The position numbers were made by a program, and so were the translations under genes. The notes beneath the pieces are model-generated. The model searched no databases. It was not told the origin of the DNA and saw only the letters and a program-made list of their open reading frames with translations. Below are positions 13,997-14,063 of a stretch of DNA of 14,063 nucleotides, piece by piece (the stretch's first letter is position 1; each line of letters begins with the position of its first letter). This DNA is from an uncultured Lachnospiraceae bacterium (GTDB lineage Bacteria > Bacillota_A > Clostridia > Lachnospirales > Lachnospiraceae), in contig CAJKKX010000017.1 in the NCBI GenBank assembly GCA_905200565.1, positions 1-14,063 on the forward strand, in the 5' to 3' direction.

Positions 13997-14063
13997 AGCG
14001 CTTTCACCTTCCCATCCCTGAGGATGCTTGCATTCTGAATCTTCATCCGGTTTTCCCCGTCCC
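13993..14063 (-). CDS. C-terminal end of an upstream phage gene (partial)
   Basis: A minus-strand frame enters from the right edge and ends at a TGA (13995-13993) that overlaps the GTG of the nuclease-like gene by 4 nt (GTGA). It codes for 23 visible residues ending in SILRDGKVKAL. The stop-start overlap matches the tight coupling of the neighbouring genes. An internal ATG could also make a 17-residue peptide. Too little is visible for a functional call. Confidence 0.4.
   Translation of the reverse strand, partial: DGENRMKIQNASILRDGKVKAL

Noticed and set aside
1..14063. CRISPR arrays, tRNA genes, insertion sequences, attachment sites
   Set aside because: I saw no regularly spaced repeats, tRNA cloverleaf, transposase or integrase gene or terminal repeats in the window.

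Overview
The window is a stretch of a tailed-phage genome, most likely an integrated siphovirus prophage of a Gram-positive anaerobe in Clostridia (Lachnospiraceae-like). That host guess is an inference from three things: the HK97-type gene order, strong AGGAGG ribosome binding sites before many genes, and small accessory proteins of a style common in Clostridia phages. Every convincing gene reads on the minus strand, so transcription runs from high to low coordinates. No plus-strand gene is supported.

Right flank (about 14063 to 11710): the tail end of the early/middle region. In transcription order it holds a partial upstream gene, a PD-(D/E)XK-nuclease-like protein, an unknown protein, a zinc-ribbon protein, an unknown 154-aa protein, a second zinc-ribbon protein, and a sigma-region-4-like regulator that probably controls late genes.

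Switch region (11709 to 11539): directly after the regulator lies a perfect consensus promoter (TTGACA, 17 bp, TATAAT). Only about 25-30 nt into its transcript comes a strong intrinsic terminator. Late genes begin right after it, which suggests an attenuated or antiterminated late promoter, or a short RNA gene.

Packaging and head module (11538 to 5277): HNH endonuclease, a structured intergenic region that is a candidate cos site, P27-type small terminase, large terminase, HK97 portal, ClpP-like head maturation protease, HK97-fold major capsid protein, gp6-like connector and head-closure protein. The genes are packed with 4-32 nt overlaps or very short gaps.

Tail module (5308 to 1): HK97 gp10-like protein, tail terminator-like protein, phi13-type major tail protein, the tail assembly chaperone gpG with its frameshift product gpGT, and a tape measure protein cut by the left edge after 912 codons. 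The gpG/gpGT site is complete: slippery CCCAAAC in the correct phase, a 7-nt spacer, and an 8-bp hairpin whose loop holds the gpG stop codon.

The most unusual element lies between gpGT and the tape measure. It is a self-contained cassette with its own promoter (TTGATT, 17 bp, TATAAT) starting 4 bases after the gpGT stop, a 167-aa polytopic membrane protein built from an internal duplication, and a 19-bp terminator hairpin. This is the layout of a phage moron (lysogenic conversion or superinfection exclusion gene), inserted where gpG/gpGT and the tape measure gene are normally adjacent.
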